Assembly: GCA_027488735.1 (NCBI GenBank)
Contig: JAIYBB010000001.1
Span: 186,001-250,000, forward strand
Reading direction: 5' to 3'
Length of the DNA: 64,000 nt
Source of the DNA: Comamonadaceae bacterium
GTDB taxonomy: Bacteria; Pseudomonadota; Gammaproteobacteria; Burkholderiales; Burkholderiaceae_C
The notes beneath the pieces were generated by a model. It saw nothing but the letters and a program-made list of their open reading frames with translations, did no database searches and was not told the origin of the DNA. Shown here piece by piece: positions 60,876 through 64,000 of the stretch. Made by a program: the position numbers and the translations under genes. Position 1 is the stretch's first letter, and each line of letters starts with the position of its first letter.

Positions 60876-61319
60876 TCACCTCAACCCCAGCAACGCCGCC
60901 ATCAACTTATTTTGGTCAATGTACGTGGCAAATGCACCGATTTCTCTGTTCACTTCCGGGTTGGACAACAATTCTTTGATCAACTGTTGAGACAGAGTTT
61001 CCAAGGCGCCTTGCAATGCAGGAAGTCCTTCGGTTTGCAAGGTGTCAATGGTTTGTTTTTTGCAGTCGGTGATCAGAATTTTTTCAACATAGGCGGCAAA
61101 GTCTCGGTCTATGTTGGTTTTGTCAGCGGGTTTCATGGCGGGGATTTCAGTCAGTGCCGGGTGAACCACCATGGCTTTTGCCATCCATTTCAGCAAAGTG
61201 ATGTTGTCTTTGCTGCTGGAAGATTGGGCAATACATTTTTTTAGATCATCTGATGTGCTGGCAGACAACGCCCAGTTGTAGCTCAGACATAAGCAAATAC
61301 TCAGCAAAATGGCTCGCAT
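60876..61319 (-). CDS. Periplasmic protein of unknown function
   Basis: The 147-residue protein has a signal peptide (MRAILLSICLCLSYNWALSAS) and a mainly helical mature part. It has two cysteines (KKCIAQ and TDCKK) that may form a disulfide, then a helix-rich C-terminus. I recognise no family. It sits 45 bases downstream of the SOUL gene on the same strand and could be cotranscribed with it. Confidence 0.6.
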   Translation of the reverse strand: MRAILLSICLCLSYNWALSASTSDDLKKCIAQSSSSKDNITLLKWMAKAMVVHPALTEIPAMKPADKTNIDRDFAAYVEKILITDCKKQTIDTLQTEGLPALQGALETLSQQLIKELLSNPEVNREIGAFATYIDQNKLMAALLGLR

Positions 61320-61364
61320 GGCGGTGCTCCTTGTGGCAGTTTGCCAATGAACGGGTTGCAGGTG

Positions 61365-62015
61365 TCAGGGCGCTTCTATTTCCACCATGATTTCATTGCG
61401 CCGCCACATGGGCAGCGTCCAGGGCGGGTCGTAACGCGCAAGCTGCGGCGGGCTTTTTGCAACCTGTGAAGTGGACTTCAGCCATTGCAGCAGTTCGTCG
61501 GTTTTGTCTTGCACACGCTGCAAGGTGTTCAGGCCTGAATAGCGGTGTACCGCCACCAATTTGGCAGGCACTTCTGCCAAGGTCACAGCCGCGTTTTTGG
61601 GTTGAGGAATATTGGCCAAGGTGTATTGGCGCGGCATGGCAAATTGAACACGCCAGCGTTGCGCAGACTTCATGCCGTTGGCGTTGTCGCTGGGTTCCAT
61701 GGCCACCGGTGCCGTCATGGCAATCTTGGCAGACTGCGGTTCCATGGTCACGGGTGCCGTCATGGCAATCTTGCCAGAGGCTTGCCCGCCCGGTAATTGG
61801 TTATTCCCAAAAATAAAATCGGCAATGCGTCTAAAGCCTTGGCTACCCGCATCATCCATGTCGCCTTCCACCCATGTTTGCGCAATCAGGTAAGGCGCGT
61901 ATTGCCGTAATTCAAACTGACCGGACTTGGAAACAACTTTGTATGCAGGTTCTTCAATGGCCATGGCAAAAGGTGCGCATAGAAAAAAATAGCTAAAAAT
62001 CAAAAATCTTTTCAT
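61365..62015 (-). CDS. SOUL haem-binding family protein with duplicated motif
   Basis: The 216-residue exported protein has a signal peptide (FSYFFLCAPFAMA) and the SOUL/HEBP core: FELRQYAPYLIAQTWVEG, RRIADFIFG, KIAMTAPV and FAMPRQYTL. The KIAMTAPV segment is duplicated in tandem (45-bp repeat, separate entry). SOUL proteins bind haem or tetrapyrroles loosely; no catalytic role is claimed. It is divergent from the DUF2946-like gene with 54 bp between. Confidence 0.85.
   Translation of the reverse strand: MKRFLIFSYFFLCAPFAMAIEEPAYKVVSKSGQFELRQYAPYLIAQTWVEGDMDDAGSQGFRRIADFIFGNNQLPGGQASGKIAMTAPVTMEPQSAKIAMTAPVAMEPSDNANGMKSAQRWRVQFAMPRQYTLANIPQPKNAAVTLAEVPAKLVAVHRYSGLNTLQRVQDKTDELLQWLKSTSQVAKSPPQLARYDPPWTLPMWRRNEIMVEIEAP
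61693..61775. repeat. 45-bp tandem near-duplication inside SOUL gene
   Basis: Copies at about 61693-61737 and 61738-61775 (partial) differ at only a few bases and encode two IAMTAPV-MEP units of 15 residues each. The frame is kept. Confidence 0.75.
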
Positions 62016-62069
62016 GGCGATTGGGGTTGGGTTAAGAATACATCAAATTTTTGAAACTAGAATGCCAGC

Positions 62070-62423
62070 ATGCACAAACTGAGACAAGCCAAAATAATCG
62101 CCCGCTTCATGCTGGTGTGGTTTGTCTTTTCTATGGGGCTTGCCGCAGCTTCACCAGTTGTGTCTCCCAAGGCCATGGAGTTGGTGTGTACCACGGGCGG
62201 TGTGATGAAGTTGGTGCCCAGCGCTGACGACAACCCTGACAACCAACATCATTCGATGCCTGATTGTGCCATGTGCATGTTGGCTGCGTTGCCATCTGCA
62301 CGCCTTGGCACCACTTTTGACAAGCCCTCTGATTTGTCGCATGCCCTGCATCCCATAGCAGCTGCGCATATCGCATCAGTCGCTTCGCCACCCTTACCCT
62401 CTCGCGGTCCGCCCGCAATCTGA
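62070..62423 (+). CDS. DUF2946-like copper-associated protein A
   Basis: The 117-residue protein has one N-terminal hydrophobic helix (FMLVWFVFSMGLAAAS) and metal-ligand-rich blocks: LVCTTGG, HHSMPDCAMCMLA and LSHALHPIAAAHIA. A Pro-rich C-terminus (PPLPSRGPPAI) ends it. It is assigned to the DUF2946 group from pattern. His, Cys and Met content and the adjacent PCuAC gene suggest copper binding in the periplasm. A close paralogue lies 1 kb downstream. Confidence 0.75.
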   Translation: MHKLRQAKIIARFMLVWFVFSMGLAAASPVVSPKAMELVCTTGGVMKLVPSADDNPDNQHHSMPDCAMCMLAALPSARLGTTFDKPSDLSHALHPIAAAHIASVASPPLPSRGPPAI

Positions 62424-62475
62424 ACTTCATCTGACGTTTGCGCCAAATATGTCTTGGCGTTGGTTGTTCTAGCGA
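62424..62475 (+). terminator. Hairpin after DUF2946-like gene A
   Basis: CGCCAA (62441-62446) and TTGGCG (62454-62459) form a small hairpin 17 bases after the stop codon. The stretch from the stop codon to the left arm is identical over 26 bases to that after gene B. Confidence 0.45.
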
Positions 62476-62555
62476 ACAAACGAAGGATTCCTTGAATTCA
62501 GTTTTTTTGTCTTCTATCCCTGTCTCGTCCCAATCTGATTAAACAAAGGTACATC

Positions 62556-63065
62556 ATGCACAAGTTCATTTCTTCATTTCTCGCTGGCTTCATGTTCTTG
62601 CTTTCAGCAACTGTCAGTACGGTCGTTAACGCCCATGATTTTCAAGTGGGCGAGTTGCTTGTGAAACACCCATATGCCATGCCTTCACCAACAGGCAGTA
62701 AAAACGGGGCAGCGTTTCTCAAGCAGATCAAAAATTCAGGAAAGCTTGCTGATCAATTGGTCTCGGTCAGAACCCAAATAGCCAACAAAGCCGAGATCCA
62801 TGAAATGAAGATGGATGGCGATGTGATGAAAATGCGAGCCATCAGCGGCATCGATATTCCACCAGGGGCTGAAGTTTCTGTGGCCAAAGGAAACGCCAAC
62901 GGCTATCACTTGATGCTGCTTGGCTTGAAAAAGCCTTTAAAAGACGGTGACAAATTCTCTATGTGGTTGACATTCAAACGTGCGGGCGAAGTCAAGGTGG
63001 AGGTGTGGGTTCAGTCACCTGCAGACGCTGAGAAAACTGAAAAATCTCAAGAACACAAGCATTGA
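62556..63065 (+). CDS. PCuAC periplasmic copper chaperone
   Basis: The 169-residue protein has a signal peptide (FLAGFMFLLSATVSTVVNA) and the PCuAC core: VKHPYAMPSPTGSKNGAAFL, IHEMKMDGDVMKMR, and GYHLMLLGLKKPL. The copper ligands HEMKMDGDVMKM...H..M match the H(M)x10Mx21HxM pattern. A His-rich tail (EKSQEHKH) follows. It delivers Cu(I) in the periplasm, for example to cytochrome oxidase. It lies between two DUF2946-like genes. Confidence 0.92.
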   Translation: MHKFISSFLAGFMFLLSATVSTVVNAHDFQVGELLVKHPYAMPSPTGSKNGAAFLKQIKNSGKLADQLVSVRTQIANKAEIHEMKMDGDVMKMRAISGIDIPPGAEVSVAKGNANGYHLMLLGLKKPLKDGDKFSMWLTFKRAGEVKVEVWVQSPADAEKTEKSQEHKH

Positions 63066-63087
63066 TTGGCTTCAGGCCGCAATCCCC

Positions 63088-63441
63088 ATGGACATCTTCC
63101 GTACTGACAAATTTTTAACCCGCTTCATGCTGGTGTGGTTTATTTTGTCGCTGGGGATGGCGGCCGCATCTCCGTTGGTGTCACCCAAGTCCATGGACTT
63201 GGTGTGTACCTCTGGCGGGTTCTTGAAGGTAGTCATTTCAGACGATGGCGGCACGGAGCAGTCTTCAGTTCACACCATGGATTGCGCCTTGTGCACGGCT
63301 GTAGGCTTACCCCCGACGTACAAATCCAATCAGACCATCAAGCCGTCTTCACTTTCGCACGCCCTGCATCCGATGGCGGCGGCACATATGGCAGCGGCCA
63401 CGGCGCCGCCCCTACCCTCGCGCGGACCGCCCGCGTTTTGA
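63088..63441 (+). CDS. DUF2946-like copper-associated protein B (paralogue)
   Basis: The 117-residue paralogue of gene A is the same length, with FMLVWFILSLGMAAAS, LVCTSGG, HTMDCALCTAVGL and LSHALHPMAAAHMAA, ending PPLPSRGPPAF. The CxxC and His/Met positions are conserved while the linker differs, which points to maintained function after duplication. It lies 22 bases after the PCuAC gene. An in-frame upstream extension overlaps PCuAC and is not used. Confidence 0.75.
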   Translation: MDIFRTDKFLTRFMLVWFILSLGMAAASPLVSPKSMDLVCTSGGFLKVVISDDGGTEQSSVHTMDCALCTAVGLPPTYKSNQTIKPSSLSHALHPMAAAHMAAATAPPLPSRGPPAF

Positions 63442-63488
63442 ACTTCATCTGACGTTTGCGCCAAGTTTGTCTTGGTGTCTTTTTGTTA
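63439..63488 (+). terminator. Hairpin and T-run after DUF2946-like gene B
   Basis: CCAAG (63461-63465) and CTTGG (63471-63475) pair, with a T-run starting at 63480. The first 26 bases after the A of the TGA stop repeat those after gene A exactly. It may limit readthrough into the receptor gene. Confidence 0.45.
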
Positions 63489-63509
63489 ATTTGATTTTCA
63501 GAGGTTGAT

Positions 63510-64000
63510 ATGTATAAAGCGCGTATTTCTTTGGCGGTTGCCGTATTTTTTATGTGTTCTTCGTGGGTGTTGGCGCAAGAATCCACCGCTGTATTGGGTG
63601 CAGTGGTGGTGACAGCACCCAAAGATGGGGCCTTACCAGCCTCCGCAGTTTTGACATCTGTGGATCTGATGGGTGCAGACATGATTGAAGACAAAAATGT
63701 CAAAAACAGTTGGGAGTTGATGGGGCAGATGCCGGGTATTTCTTTGAAATCTTGGCAGATGGGCTTGGAGTCAGGGAAACCGGCGCTTCGCGGGTTCAAT
63801 GGTGAGGGTTACATCAGCGGAGTAAAACTGCTGATTGACGGTGTGCCTGCCAATTCCAACGCTGGGCATTTGCGGCAAATGGACATGATTTTCCCTTTGG
63901 ACATTGACTATATTGAAGTGGTGCGCGGAACGAATGACCCACGCTATGGTTTGCACAGCATCGGAGGCAATATCAATGTGGCCACCAAACAAGGTGGCAA
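63510..64000 (+). CDS. TonB-dependent receptor, partial (runs off right edge)
   Basis: At least 163 residues are visible. A signal peptide ends SSWVLA. A TonB-box-like stretch (VLGAVVVTAP) and the plug domain follow, with PGISLKSW, LRGFNGEG, LLIDGVPANSN and the IDYIEVVRGTNDPRYGLHSIGGNINV block. GAGG precedes the ATG. It lies downstream of the PCuAC and DUF2946-like genes, so copper or a copper complex is the likely cargo, by inference from context. Confidence 0.9.
   Translation, partial: MYKARISLAVAVFFMCSSWVLAQESTAVLGAVVVTAPKDGALPASAVLTSVDLMGADMIEDKNVKNSWELMGQMPGISLKSWQMGLESGKPALRGFNGEGYISGVKLLIDGVPANSNAGHLRQMDMIFPLDIDYIEVVRGTNDPRYGLHSIGGNINVATKQGG

Noticed and set aside
60758-60979. Small plus-strand frame in the AT-rich region near 60.8 kb
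   Set aside because: No hydrophobic or domain pattern, no ribosome-binding site, and it overlaps the end of the periplasmic protein gene.

Overview
The window is a piece of a betaproteobacterial chromosome, most likely Burkholderiales and probably a Comamonadaceae-like freshwater or soil bacterium. This is inferred from gene order (purM-perM-hda-HAD-pcnB-folK; rpsP-rimM-trmD-rplS-Nudix-CobD/CbiB-rsgA-M48-orn; tig-clpP-clpX-lon), from protein style and from the moderate-to-high GC content. Coding density is high. No prophage, CRISPR array or intact insertion sequence is visible, only a short remnant that resembles a REP/RAYT-type repeat.

Region 1 (1-22.1 kb) is a large purine-salvage and purine-catabolism island. 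It has a fused OHCU decarboxylase/allantoate amidohydrolase, 5-hydroxyisourate hydrolase, XdhC, the membrane cytochrome-type urate hydroxylase PuuD, a glycerate 2-kinase, guanine deaminase and xanthine dehydrogenase XdhAB. A complete BMP-type nucleoside ABC importer follows, then a Rieske oxygenase, an adenine/adenosine deaminase and a FAD monooxygenase. Together these would import nucleosides or bases, deaminate adenine and guanine, oxidise hypoxanthine/xanthine to urate, open the urate ring and release ammonia from allantoate. No allantoinase and no ureidoglycolate enzyme is seen. At the extreme left edge lies a reading frame interrupted by an in-frame TAG.

Region 2 (22.1-42.2 kb) is core housekeeping: argF-argD, rpsT, murJ, a SirB1-family protein, purM, an AI-2E/PerM transporter, hda, pcnB, folK, rpsP-rimM-trmD-rplS, rsgA, an M48 protease, orn, and a DEAD-box helicase with an unusually structured leader.

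Region 3 (42.2-53.7 kb) holds a bactofilin / M23 endopeptidase / bactofilin / RodZ-like membrane protein cluster behind an AT-rich leader. This is the most system-like group of poorly characterised genes in the window. It is followed by hemH-hpnE-hpnD-hpnC (squalene synthesis) on the minus strand and a two-gene RND efflux operon with a TetR-type box upstream.

Region 4 (53.7-59.9 kb) is tRNA-Leu, tig-clpP-clpX-lon, tRNA-Gly and tRNA-Cys. Region 5 (60.0-64.0 kb) has an AT-rich outer-membrane barrel gene that looks foreign, two periplasmic proteins (one SOUL family), and a probable copper locus. That locus is two duplicated DUF2946-like genes flanking a PCuAC copper chaperone, followed by a TonB-dependent receptor that runs off the right edge.
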